Shown in pieces: positions 42,962-53,200 of a stretch of 56,552 nucleotides of DNA. Each line of letters opens with the position of its first letter. Within the stretch, counting starts at the first letter, position 1. The notes below the pieces were generated by a model that did no database searches, was not told where the DNA came from, and was given only the letters and a program-made list of their open reading frames with translations. Origin of the DNA: Candidatus Krumholzibacteriia bacterium (GTDB lineage Bacteria; Krumholzibacteriota; Krumholzibacteriia; JAJRXK01); NCBI GenBank assembly GCA_035268685.1, contig DATFKK010000122.1, forward strand, positions 1-56,552, given 5' to 3'. The position numbers were made by a program, and so were the translations under genes.

Positions 42962-45900
42962 TCAGCGACCGGCCGCCTGCATCTGCTGGAGGGCCTCGAC
43001 GCGGGTCTGCGCCATGGCCGTCCACTCCGGATTCGTGGCCTTCGTGAGGATCCGCTCGTAGGCGGACAGAGCGGCCTGCCACTCGCCGCGGTCCTCGTGC
43101 AGCTCGCCCATCTCGGCCAGGCCGGCGATCGCGAAGGGATCGTCACCTCCACCCGAGGCGGCTTGCGCGAAGCTGTCGATGGCCCGGTCGATCCGGTCCG
43201 CTTTCAGGTGACATTCGCCCTGGCGGTAGCGGATCTCGCTCTCGCTGCCGTGACCGGCGGCGAGGGCCGTCTCGTAGGTCTCGATCGCCTCGTCCCACGC
43301 CCCGAGTTCGTCCTGATGCAGCGCGGCGACCTCGAGCCACAGGCCCTGGGCCTTGTCGTGGTCGGGGTAGTTGCCGAGGAACTCACGGTAGGTGGCGATC
43401 GCGGAGGTCCAGTCCTCGATCTGCTGGTAGCAGACCGCGCCGTTGAACAGAGCCAACGGAGCGTACTCGCCACCCGGGAAGGCATCGCGGAGAGCCTCGT
43501 ACTCGTGCGCCGCCTCACCGAAACGCTCGAGGCGGTACAGCACGGTCCCGGCGCGGAACCGGGCCAACTCGGCGAGGTCGTGGTCGGGGTGCGTGAGCAC
43601 GAAGTTCCGGAACCCGGCCAGCGCCGGTTCGTTCTGATCGAGACGGTAGTAGCTCTCGGCCAGATAGAACAACGCCTGCACCGCACTCTCGCTGTCGGGG
43701 TGGTCGAGCGTGACGCGCTCGAAGGACGCTGCCGCGCTCGCGTAGTCGCCGGCCGCGAAAGCGTCCTGGCCTTCGTTCCACAGGAGATCGGCGGCCATTG
43801 CGCTGTCGGGATTGCGCGCGAGATACTCGTTCATGTCGCGGCCACTGCGGTAGTAGGCCGACTGTACGCCCAGCTCGGCGTCGGCCACGCGCGGATCCCG
43901 AGGGAAGTCGGCCACGAAGCGCTCGAAGGCCTCGATCGCCGCGTCGTCCTCGCCCAGGTTGTAGGCGCAGTTGGCCAGGCCGAAGGCCGCGTCGGCGGCG
44001 TGCGCTCCGTCGGCGTCGTGCTGCTGCAGACGACGATAGCTCTGACGGGCGGCGGCGAAGTCCCCCAGACCGAACTGCGTATCGGCGATCCGGTACAGAG
44101 CCCGGGCCATACGATCCCCGTCGGGGAATCGGCGGACCTGCTCCTTCCAGGTGTCGACAGCCTGCTCGTAGTACTGCAGCCGGTAGTAGCAGTCCGCCGC
44201 GTTGGCGAGGGCGACCTCGGCCTCGGGTGCGTCTGGATTTCGCTCGAGGAACTCCTGGTACTCCCGCAGTGCGTCCTCGTATTCCCGCCGATTGAAGTGG
44301 ATCGAGCCCACGGCCAGCGCGTTCGTTCCCTGTTCGGTGTCCGCATTGGCCAGGGCCCGCAGGAATCGCTCCTGCTCCTCCAGGGCCAGGTCGTACTCAC
44401 CGATCTGGCTGTAGCTCGCCACCAGACCCTGCAACGACGACGCGGCCACGTTGCTCTTCGGGTAACCGCTCAGGACGAGACGGTACATCTGTGCGGAATC
44501 GCGATAGAGCCCCTGCTCGTAGTAGGCCTCGCCGAGCAGGTAGTAGGTCCGGGCCCGCCAGTGGCTCGGCGTGGGCAGAAGCTTCTGCGCGATGAACTTG
44601 TAGTTGGTGATCAGACGATCCGGCTGGCTCCCCTGCTGGTAGGCCAGTGCCGAGAGGAAGAGCGCCCGCTCTGCCACGTCGGTGTTCACGTGCTTGTCGA
44701 GAACGTTCTGGAACGAACGGATTGCGGATTTGCGGTCACCGAGCTCGAGATGTGCAAAGCCCTGCAGAACCCGGACCCGTGCGGCCAGCGGGTCGCCGGG
44801 AAAGCGCCGCAGGAACTCGTCGGCCAGGATCGTGGCCTGGCCGAAGTTCTCGTCCTCGGCGTAGGCGTAGACGATCTTGTGCATGGCCGCCGAGGCGACC
44901 TTGGTCTGTCCGAAGCGCTTGACCACGTCGGTCCACGAGAAGATCGCCTCGGCGCTGCGACCGAGCTGCATGTGACAATCGCCGATCAGGTAGCGCGAGT
45001 AGGCACTCACGAGATCGTCGGGGAAGGCCCGCGCCACTTCCTCGAGCTGTCGGATGCTCTCGTCGTACTCTCCCGACCGGTAGGTCACGCACGCGAGCTT
45101 GTAGCGGGCGTTCGGAACGAAGGGACTGTCGGGGTGGTCCTCGATGAAGCCCCGGTAGCTGCGCACGGCCACCGAGTTCTGACCCGACCGATAGAAGGCT
45201 TCGGCGATGCTGAACGCCGCGTCGTCCACCAGCGGACTCTCGGGGTGCTCGCGCAGGACCTGCCGGTAGCGCTGGATGGCCAGGATGTACTGACCCATCT
45301 CCTCGAGCGTCCGCCCCCAGTACAGCCGGCCCCGGTCGCTCGGCACGCCGGAGAAGTACTCGAGCGCGCGGTCGAAGTCCCCGTCGTGGTAGGCGAACAG
45401 ACCCAGGGCGAACTTCACCTGGGGTCGCTGCTCGTACCCGGGCCGGGTCTCGAGGAGTTCTCGATAGGCCGCTTCGAGCTTCAGCCAGTTTCCGTCGGCG
45501 ATGTACGCCAGACCGCTCTCGTAGAGGGCCTCGCCCACGAGGAAGCTGTCCTCGTAGTCGTCGAGAAGCATCTGGTAGCTGGTGATCGCGTCGTCGAAGC
45601 GTCCCAGGTTGAAGTGGCACTCGGCGGTGCGGAGCAACACGGCGGCCTTCATAACGTCGTCCCGACCACGCCGGTCCTCGACCTTGCGGTACTCGCGAAG
45701 AGCCCCTTCGAAGTCACCGGCCGCGAAGTAGCACTCGCCGAGCATGTACTGCGCGCGGGCCGCTCGATCGCTCTTGCCGTAGGTGTCGACGAAGAGCCGG
45801 TACTGGGCCATTGCGGCCGACTTGTCCTTGCCAGTGGCGAAGGCTTCGCCGGCGGACTCCCACAGGCCGTCCTCCGAGGGAACCCGCTGCTCGGTGTCGG

Positions 45901-45964
45901 CCACGGCGACCACCGGGAGCAGCACCGTGAGAAGGAACGTGAACACGAGGGCGGCGCGGTTCAT
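42962..45964 (-). CDS. Giant exported tetratricopeptide-repeat protein (1000 residues)
   Basis: A signal peptide (MNRAALVFTFLLTVLLPVVA, then V-A-D) is followed by an almost uninterrupted TPR array to the C-terminus, on the order of 25 helix pairs by eye. Typical units read RAQYMLGECYFAAGDFEGAL and AALFLSALAYQQ-like stretches, many with the Y-Y-R-L or Y-R-x-G variants and the linker P-D-S seen in periplasmic YbgF/BamD-type TPRs. It probably forms a long solenoid scaffold in the periplasm. The ATG at 45964 has AAAGGAAG upstream and overlaps the barrel gene's stop by four bases (ATGA). A bridge between the motor proteins downstream and the barrel upstream is inferred. Confidence 0.88.
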   Translation of the reverse strand: MNRAALVFTFLLTVLLPVVAVADTEQRVPSEDGLWESAGEAFATGKDKSAAMAQYRLFVDTYGKSDRAARAQYMLGECYFAAGDFEGALREYRKVEDRRGRDDVMKAAVLLRTAECHFNLGRFDDAITSYQMLLDDYEDSFLVGEALYESGLAYIADGNWLKLEAAYRELLETRPGYEQRPQVKFALGLFAYHDGDFDRALEYFSGVPSDRGRLYWGRTLEEMGQYILAIQRYRQVLREHPESPLVDDAAFSIAEAFYRSGQNSVAVRSYRGFIEDHPDSPFVPNARYKLACVTYRSGEYDESIRQLEEVARAFPDDLVSAYSRYLIGDCHMQLGRSAEAIFSWTDVVKRFGQTKVASAAMHKIVYAYAEDENFGQATILADEFLRRFPGDPLAARVRVLQGFAHLELGDRKSAIRSFQNVLDKHVNTDVAERALFLSALAYQQGSQPDRLITNYKFIAQKLLPTPSHWRARTYYLLGEAYYEQGLYRDSAQMYRLVLSGYPKSNVAASSLQGLVASYSQIGEYDLALEEQERFLRALANADTEQGTNALAVGSIHFNRREYEDALREYQEFLERNPDAPEAEVALANAADCYYRLQYYEQAVDTWKEQVRRFPDGDRMARALYRIADTQFGLGDFAAARQSYRRLQQHDADGAHAADAAFGLANCAYNLGEDDAAIEAFERFVADFPRDPRVADAELGVQSAYYRSGRDMNEYLARNPDSAMAADLLWNEGQDAFAAGDYASAAASFERVTLDHPDSESAVQALFYLAESYYRLDQNEPALAGFRNFVLTHPDHDLAELARFRAGTVLYRLERFGEAAHEYEALRDAFPGGEYAPLALFNGAVCYQQIEDWTSAIATYREFLGNYPDHDKAQGLWLEVAALHQDELGAWDEAIETYETALAAGHGSESEIRYRQGECHLKADRIDRAIDSFAQAASGGGDDPFAIAGLAEMGELHEDRGEWQAALSAYERILTKATNPEWTAMAQTRVEALQQMQAAGR

Positions 45965-47268
45965 CGATCTTCCTTTCGCCGCTGGGGCGAGCGTTCGGCG
46001 GCCTCGCTGCCGCTGATCTCCACGCGGATCGGCGAGCGGGTGCGGTCGCGGAAGCCGAGGACGTCGACGCCCACGTCGAAGTCCCACTCCTGGGTCATGT
46101 CGTCGAGAACGGTGATCCGGGCGGTGTAGCGGCCGTCGGGCACGAGTCGGCCGTCCTCGTCGGCACCCTCCCAGGTGATGCCCTCGGGCGGGCTCCCGTT
46201 GCCCCGCAGGCGACGGACGACCTCGTCGCGCTCGTTGCGGATCTCGAGCGTCCAGGCCTCGACCTCGCCCCGCACCGCGGTGTCGATGTCGAAGGTCACG
46301 TCGCGCTTGTCGCCACTGGGGCTGAAACGTGCCCGATCGCGCTTCATCTTGACGCCGTAGGGAACGCCGAAGCGGAAGGTGGCGCTGAGCACGTGCGTCG
46401 CGCCGAGGTCGTGGGTCAGGTAGCCGTAGTCGAACTGCCAGCTCTGCCAACGGAAAGCGGCACCGAAGGATCCCTGTTCCCGCGCCGCGTCGAAGCCTCC
46501 GCGGAGCGCGAAGTTGCGCACGGCCCAGGCCTCGATCCCGGCCTTCAGATCGGCTTCCATGTCGTCGGTCTTGACGACCTCGGTGCTCACGACGAAGCGG
46601 TTGCGCAGCAGATGGAGTGCCGTCCCCGCCCGGAAGGTGCGCGCCCAGGACTCGGGCTGCTCGTCGAGGGTGACCTCGGGCCGCACGGCGTTCTGGACCG
46701 CGAAGCCCAGACTGATGGTGCGATGAGGGCGCAGGTACACGCCGACGTCGGCGCCGAAGCCTCCGCCCGATGCGCCGGCGAGTGAGTGCGTGACCGACTT
46801 CAGGTGCACGCCGTAGGACAGACGACCGCTGCCCCGGGCGTAGGACAGGCCGAAGGCGCCCGCCGTCTCGTCGAAGGTCTCGCCCAGGTCCTCGTACAGC
46901 GTCGACCTCTCGAAGCCGCCGCTGCGGAGGAAGGCGCCCGTCAGCGCGAAGCTGCCGTATCCCTCGGTGGGGAGGCCGAGCGTCAGGAAACTGTACTGCG
47001 TGTCCTCGAACAACGTGGCGCCCATGGCCGTGAACTCCATGGTGCGCAGGCTCGCGTAGCCGGCCGGGTTCCAGTAGCTGGACGCCGCATCGTCGGCCAG
47101 CGCGGTGACCGCGTTGCCCAGTCCGAGCGCGCGAGCACTGCTGCCGTAGCGCAGGAAGCCGCCGGGCGCGCCGGCGTCGTCGGCCGCGCGGACCGGCGGC
47201 GTCGCCGCGAACACGAGGGCCGCCAGCGTCAGGATGGTGAGGATCGGGTGCGTATGGCTGCGGTGCAT
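45961..47268 (-). CDS. PorV/PorQ-family outer-membrane barrel with FlgD-like C-terminal domain
   Basis: This 435-residue protein has a signal peptide (MHRSHTHPILTILTLAALVF, then A-A-T-P-P-V-R-A). Residues 30-320 match the PorV/PorQ/FadL-like barrel of FCB bacteria: GGFLRYGSSARALGLGNAVT, DDAASSYWNPAGYASL, then alternating strands. A FlgD-like Ig domain follows (DVTFDIDTAVRGEVEAWTLE ... EGITWEGADEDGRLVPDGRY). In type IX secretion PorV receives cargo carrying a C-terminal sorting domain. I chose ATG at 47268 (GAGG nine bases upstream); GTG at 47286 overlaps the upstream stop (GTGA) and adds six residues. Confidence 0.87.
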   Translation of the reverse strand: MHRSHTHPILTILTLAALVFAATPPVRAADDAGAPGGFLRYGSSARALGLGNAVTALADDAASSYWNPAGYASLRTMEFTAMGATLFEDTQYSFLTLGLPTEGYGSFALTGAFLRSGGFERSTLYEDLGETFDETAGAFGLSYARGSGRLSYGVHLKSVTHSLAGASGGGFGADVGVYLRPHRTISLGFAVQNAVRPEVTLDEQPESWARTFRAGTALHLLRNRFVVSTEVVKTDDMEADLKAGIEAWAVRNFALRGGFDAAREQGSFGAAFRWQSWQFDYGYLTHDLGATHVLSATFRFGVPYGVKMKRDRARFSPSGDKRDVTFDIDTAVRGEVEAWTLEIRNERDEVVRRLRGNGSPPEGITWEGADEDGRLVPDGRYTARITVLDDMTQEWDFDVGVDVLGFRDRTRSPIRVEISGSEAAERSPQRRKEDR

Positions 47269-47282
47269 GGCGTCGAACCTCG

Positions 47283-50200
47283 TCACTTCACCACGGCGAT
47301 CTTGCGCCGCAGGTCGTAGCCGTCGCCCTGGATGCGACAGATGTAGCCGCCGTTGGCCACCACCCGACCCTCACCATTGCGCCCGTCCCACGAGAACTGG
47401 GCGGTCGACTCGGCCTGTACGGCCATCTGCGCGGTGCGAACCACGCCGCCGTACAGGTCGTAGATGGTGATCGTCGCGGTGCCGTCACTGGTCGGCCGGA
47501 ACAGGAGGATCGTCGGCTCTTCGCCGGCGCGGAAGGGATTCGGACGGTTGGTGATGCGCTTCTCGGTGGTCATGGCGGTGGTCGTGTACAACTCGACCGT
47601 CCGCACTTCCTCCACCGCTCCGGAGACCTCTTCGGCGAAGAATCGGAGCGTGTGCTGCCCGGGATCCCCTGCGCCGAGCTCTCCCAGCGTGAAGGGACCC
47701 GTGTAGATCTGCTGGGGCACCGGCGGGTCGCCCACGTCGACGTTGGCGAACACGGCCTGGATCCCCTGTGGGTCCTCGGTCCGCGGAACCAGCGTGATGC
47801 GGGTGTCCGACGAGACCAGCCAGCCGTCTCCGTAGGCCGTGGCCGGGGGATCGAAGACGAGATCCGTGCGTGGAGGGCCGATCACCTCGACGAGCAGTTC
47901 GTTGCTCGACAGTGCCGACAGCTCCGCCACGAGCCGCACGTCGTCGGTCGCGAAGGGTCGCGTCGTGAGGTCCACCCGCGCCAGGCCGGCGGCGTCGGTC
48001 GTCGCGTCCCAGGCCTCGGCCTGTGCCGTGCCCAACCACGCATCGCCCTCGAGGACGCGGAAGCGCACCGGTGCATCGGCGATGGCGTTGCCCGCACGAT
48101 CGGTCACACGCGTGACCAGACCCACCGTCTCGTCGGGTCGGAGCGCACGGACGAGACGCCGACCCGGAACCTCCTCGGCACGCAACGACATCAGCTGCGG
48201 GGCCGAGGGAATCACGGTGATGACGGAGCTGAAGGCGCGATCGCCCTGCAGGTCCTCGAGCTCCAGATAGATCGGCTCGGCGCGGTCGTAGCACTGACCC
48301 GCGATCTCGTCGATCCCCTCGACCGTCGTCCCGAGGGTGTCGCAGAGCACGCCGGCCGGACTGAGCATCGTGTCCGGGCGGGCCTGATTGCCGCTGAACG
48401 CGCGCAACGTGTAGCTGCGGTCGTCCATGGTCACCCGCTGTCCGGTCACGATGTCGATCCGGCTCACCGACATGGTCCAGGGCTCGCCCGCGACCACGGT
48501 GTCGGGCACGTCGAAGGACCAGGTCACGCCGACCGGCTGTACCGTGATCGGATCGCTGAAGCTCTCACGACCACGAACGTCGCTCACGCGGATCACGATC
48601 TGCTCGCTCGTCGCGTAGCTCTGGCCCGCGATTACCGATTCGCCCGCCGTGAGCGTTCCGGTCTCGATTCCGAGACGGTCGCTCGCCGCACTGCGATCGG
48701 GCCGCAGGGCCTGGAGGCTGAACTCGTTGCCCGCGTTGATGCGCTCGCCGGTCTCGGGGTTCACCAGGCGAACCGTGACCGGGAAGGTCGCCGGTGGGCC
48801 CGCGGTGACGATCGCCGGATCGGGAACCACGATCTCGTACTCGGCTTCGTTCACAGGCACGTCCACGCGGCCCGTCCCGACCGCCGAGTTCGTGGCATCG
48901 GTCACGAAGACCGGGATCACGCCGGGATCTCCGAGCACGACCTCGAAGTCGCGGCTCCCGTTGACGAAGGCCGCGCCGTCGAGACCGGGATCCACGAGAT
49001 CCAGCCCGCTCCCCGACGAAGTCAGGTGCAGTTCGCCGCTCTCCAGCTCGTCGACCAGGTTGTAGTACTGGTCGACCGCGCGCACGCGAACCGTGAAGGG
49101 CGCTTCCGCCTGTTGCGTGGCGACGGTGCCGATCTTGCCCGTCGGAGTGTTCGACCCGGGCACGGCCGTCTCACCCGGCGCCACGATCTGCAGACGCTTG
49201 TACCCGTCGGCCTGCAGCACGCAGACGTTCGACAGACCGGTGACGCCGGTCGTGTCGCTCACCGAGAGGAAGACGTCCTCGGACCGGGTGTAGGACTGGG
49301 CCACCGTCACGCGCCCCGCTTCGAGCTGCGCCTGACGTACTCCGAGCTCGCCCGTGCCCTCGACACCCGTGCTGGCGCTGAGGATCGACATCTGGACCAT
49401 ACGGTCCTGCGTCACCACCACCTGCCCGGTGTTGCCGTCGATCAGTTCGACGTCGGCCTGGAAGCTCGTGGGCGGACCCACGGTGGCGGTGTCCGGCAGC
49501 GTCACCCGGAAGTACAGCCCGCCGGTGTTCATCCGGATCACGTCGCTCACGGCTTCGCGCCCGAAGTCGTCACTCACGCGGATCCGGAAGTCCTCGACGG
49601 TGTCGTAGGTCTGGTCGGCGATCACCTGCACGCCGTTCACGAGCTGGCCCGCCTGTACCCCGAGCCCACCGTTCGCCACCGCCCCCGAAGGCAGGAGAGC
49701 CGTCAGGTAGAACCGTGTCTGGGCGGTCGGTACGACGTTGCCGGTGACCGGATCGATCAGACGTACGGTCACGCGGAACGGCGCCCCCGTCGACGCCGTG
49801 GGGTCGGCCTCGATCGCGTAGACGTAGGGCGGCTCCACCGGCACCGGCACCATCTGCGCGGGGCGCGTGACGTCGGCCTCGTCGTAGATCGTGACCTCGA
49901 CCGTCCCCGGATCCGTCAGGAATCCGGTGAACGTGCGCTTGCCGCTGACGAAGGGCACGTTGTTGACGTCGGGATTGTTCGGCAGGGCGAAGCTGTTGTC
50001 GCTGGCGACGAGCCGCAGATCGCCGACGTTCGTCGTGTCGGCCAGGTTCCAGTACTGGTCAACCGCGCGTACGGTGATCGGGAAGGGCTGACCGCTGCGG
50101 TGAGCGTCGGGGGCTCCACTCTTGCCCGTGTCCTCGTACAGCGACACGCCCGGTTCCACCACTTCACCCGGGGCGACGACCTGCAGACGCTTGTAACCGT

Positions 50201-53200
50201 CCGACCGCAGAGCGAAGATCGGACTCGATCCGCCGAGCCCCGTGGAATCGGTCACGGTCAGGTAGACGTTCTCCGCGCGGGTATAGCTCTGCTCGAAGTT
50301 GATCGTGCCGCGATCGAGGCGTTGGGTCGTCGTGCCCAACACACCGGCTCCCGGTTGCCCCAGGGCGTCGTAGACGTCGACGGAGATCGGTCGGTCCTGT
50401 TCCACCCGGGTCTTGGTCTCGACGTCCTGGAGACGCACGCTGACCGGGAAGGTGGCGGGCGGACCGACGCGTGGTGTCTGCTCGGCATCCATCGTGACCA
50501 CGTACTCCAGCCCGTTGGGCTGCATGCGGATCACGTTCGAGTAGGCGAGACGCCCCGATGCGTCGCTGATCTCGATGATGATGTCCTCGACCGTGTCGTA
50601 GGCCTGGTTCGGCACCGACACCGATCCGTTCTCGAGCTGGGCCTGGGTCACGAACAACTGCGCCGTCGCGGGCTCCAGGTTGCTCTTCAGGGCGCGCATC
50701 GTGACCAGGTTGTTGGCCGCGGCCAGCGGCACACCGTTCGTGTCGACGAGGGCGATCTCGAAGGTGGGGAAGACCTGTGGCGGACCGACCTGCGCCGTGG
50801 GCGGGGTGGTGATCCGGTAGGTCGCGCCCTGCTCCACCGGGACGGTCACCGACTGCCCCTGGACATCGACGTTGTCCAGCGTGACCGCGTTGAGGTTCAC
50901 GTAGCCCGGGTTGATCAGGAAGACCGGGAAGGTGATCTCGCCGTTGACGAGCGATTGGCCGTTGTTCACGGGGTTGGTCTCGGACAGTGAGTTGTCGTCA
51001 CTGGCGATCGAGATCCGGTCGGTGGAATTGTCCACCAGGTTCCAGAAGCGATCGACGGAGCGCACGCGGAAGTCGAACTCCACACTGGCCGTCTGCGGAG
51101 CCGGGCTCCCCGTTTTTCCGTCGGACTCCGGACCACCGGGATTCGGGACCTCGCCCGGCGCAATGACCATGAGCCGCTCGAAGGGCCCCGGCTGCACGCT
51201 CACCGTCGACGCGTCGTTGCGGGTCGGCGTGATGAGGTCGCTGACGGCCAGGGTCTGATCGGAGGCCGTCCGGAACAGGAGATCGAAGTCCTTGTCGCCG
51301 GCCGGATCCAGTGCCTGATCGTTGGCCGAGATCATCTGGAAGAAGTCGGAGCTCTCGAAGTGCACGGTGGGCGACGCAGCCACCGGATTCCACCACTCGT
51401 CGGTGGCGATCACGCGCGCCACGACCGGGTCTCCGGCCATCACCGGCAGCGGAGTCCCGACCTTCCCCGGAGTGATGCCCGGCGTGTGCGTCTCGCCGGG
51501 CAGGAGCACGACGAGGTCCTCGTAGGTCCCCGGGAACACGTCGAAGGTGTTGCTGCTGTCGGTGCTGGCGAAGACGTCCTCGCGGGCGAACAGCCGGACG
51601 TCCTGTCCCGCGCGCGTGATCCGGATCGGACCGCGCCACACGCCCTGGTAGTCGCCGGCGCCGAAGCCGTCGGCCATGCTCACCCGGACCGGCTGCAGGA
51701 GTCCGTCGCCGAGACTGACCGAGATCGTCACCGAATCGGTGTACGCGTCGATGTGATTGTTGAACTGGTCCCGCGCGACCACGGTCACGTTGGGCAGGTA
51801 CGAACCCGCCTGGTGGTCGGGAATGGGATCGAGCCCGTCGTTCGGCGTGGGATTCGTGCGACTGTTGATTCCGATGTCGAAGTGGTCGATGGTCCCCGCC
51901 TTGACGGGGATCGTGGTCAGACCGAACACCCCGCTGTCGTCGTCGTCGATACGCACGGTCTGCTGGTTCGGGTCGGCCAGCGTCACCAGCGTGACTGCGA
52001 ACTCGGCCTGATTGCTGTTCAGCGACTGCGGTGACACCGGCAACGCCGCCGCGGCGTCACTGCTGCTGAACGAGGCGCTGATCGGCAGCGCGGCGTCGAG
52101 ATCGGTGATCGGGTTCCAGAACGAGTCGGTCGGGTAGACCGTCACGTCGAAGGGTACGCCCGCATCCTGCACCTGCGGCGTGCCCGTCTTCCCGTCGTTC
52201 TCGATCGTGTCGAAGATCCCCGGGTCGAGGTTCTCGCCCGGTGCCTCCACCACCATCCGCGCGTAGGGAGCCGGCGACACGTTCACCGTCGACGACAGAT
52301 GGGCGTCGACGCCGCTCGCCGTTCCCGCCAGGTTCTGCGGCCCCGCCGTCCGTAGCACCGCGCGGACCGAGGTGGGGTTGTTCAGGGTGACCGTGTTGTT
52401 CGGATGGTCGGGCAGTTCGAAGTATCCGGTGGGCGACCCGACGGTCACGTTGCGCTGCCCGGGCACCAGATTGGCGTACTTGTCCACGGGAATGACGAGG
52501 ACGTCGATCTCCTGACCGGCGACCACCGGCAGCGGCTCGCCGTTCAGGCCGCTGAAGTTCTCGTCGTTGCGGCCCCGCTCCCATTCTTCACCCGGCATCT
52601 CGAAGAGCACGCGGTCGAGGGGGCCGGCATTGACCTGGAAGGTCGCGCTGCGTTCGACCACACCGCCGTTGCTGTCGATCACGATCTGTGCGCTGAAGGC
52701 GCGCCTCGTGACCTGGACACTGGTGTTCAAGTAGCCGTTCTCGAAGGTCGCGTCGTCGATCAGGATCCAGTCGGGGTTCTCCTCGCCGATCTTCGCGCGA
52801 ACGGTCACCTGACCGTTGAAGGGGAACAGGTTGTCGCTGCTGTCCTCGGCGCGGACACGGATCTGGAAGGGAATGGTCGTCACCTGGACGCGTGTGGTGT
52901 CCCAGATCGCGTAGTCGAAGACGAAGTGGTCGAGGCCCTCGGGATTGACCAGTACGTTGCTCTCGCTGCTCGCGCTGATCGGCCCGCTGGCGGTGACCGT
53001 GACCCGTCGCGTGCCGGCGGTGAACAATCGCACGCTCTCGTCGAGGTCCACGTTGCTGACCATGGGCCCACCCGGAGGCAGGACCACGCCGGCGGCCGGA
53101 TCGTCGGAGCTCCACGAAAGGGTGGGATAGCTCCCCGGTTCCACCGGGTTCCAGTACTGGTCGGTGGCCCACACCGTCACCCCGTCGAAGGCATTGCCCG

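Noticed and set aside
42941-46129. Plus-strand open frame of 1062 codons opposite the large TPR gene
   Set aside because: The TPR reading has a signal peptide, ribosome-binding site and operon overlaps; the antisense frame has none of these.
47652-50990. Plus-strand open frame of 1112 codons opposite the giant repeat protein
   Set aside because: Its apparent periodicity just mirrors the repeats on the coding strand, and it lacks a plausible start region or domain.
48209-51182. Repeats as a CRISPR array or DNA-level tandem repeat
   Set aside because: The periodicity is about 990 bases, lies in frame inside a coding region and is only partly conserved at nucleotide level, so it reflects protein modules.
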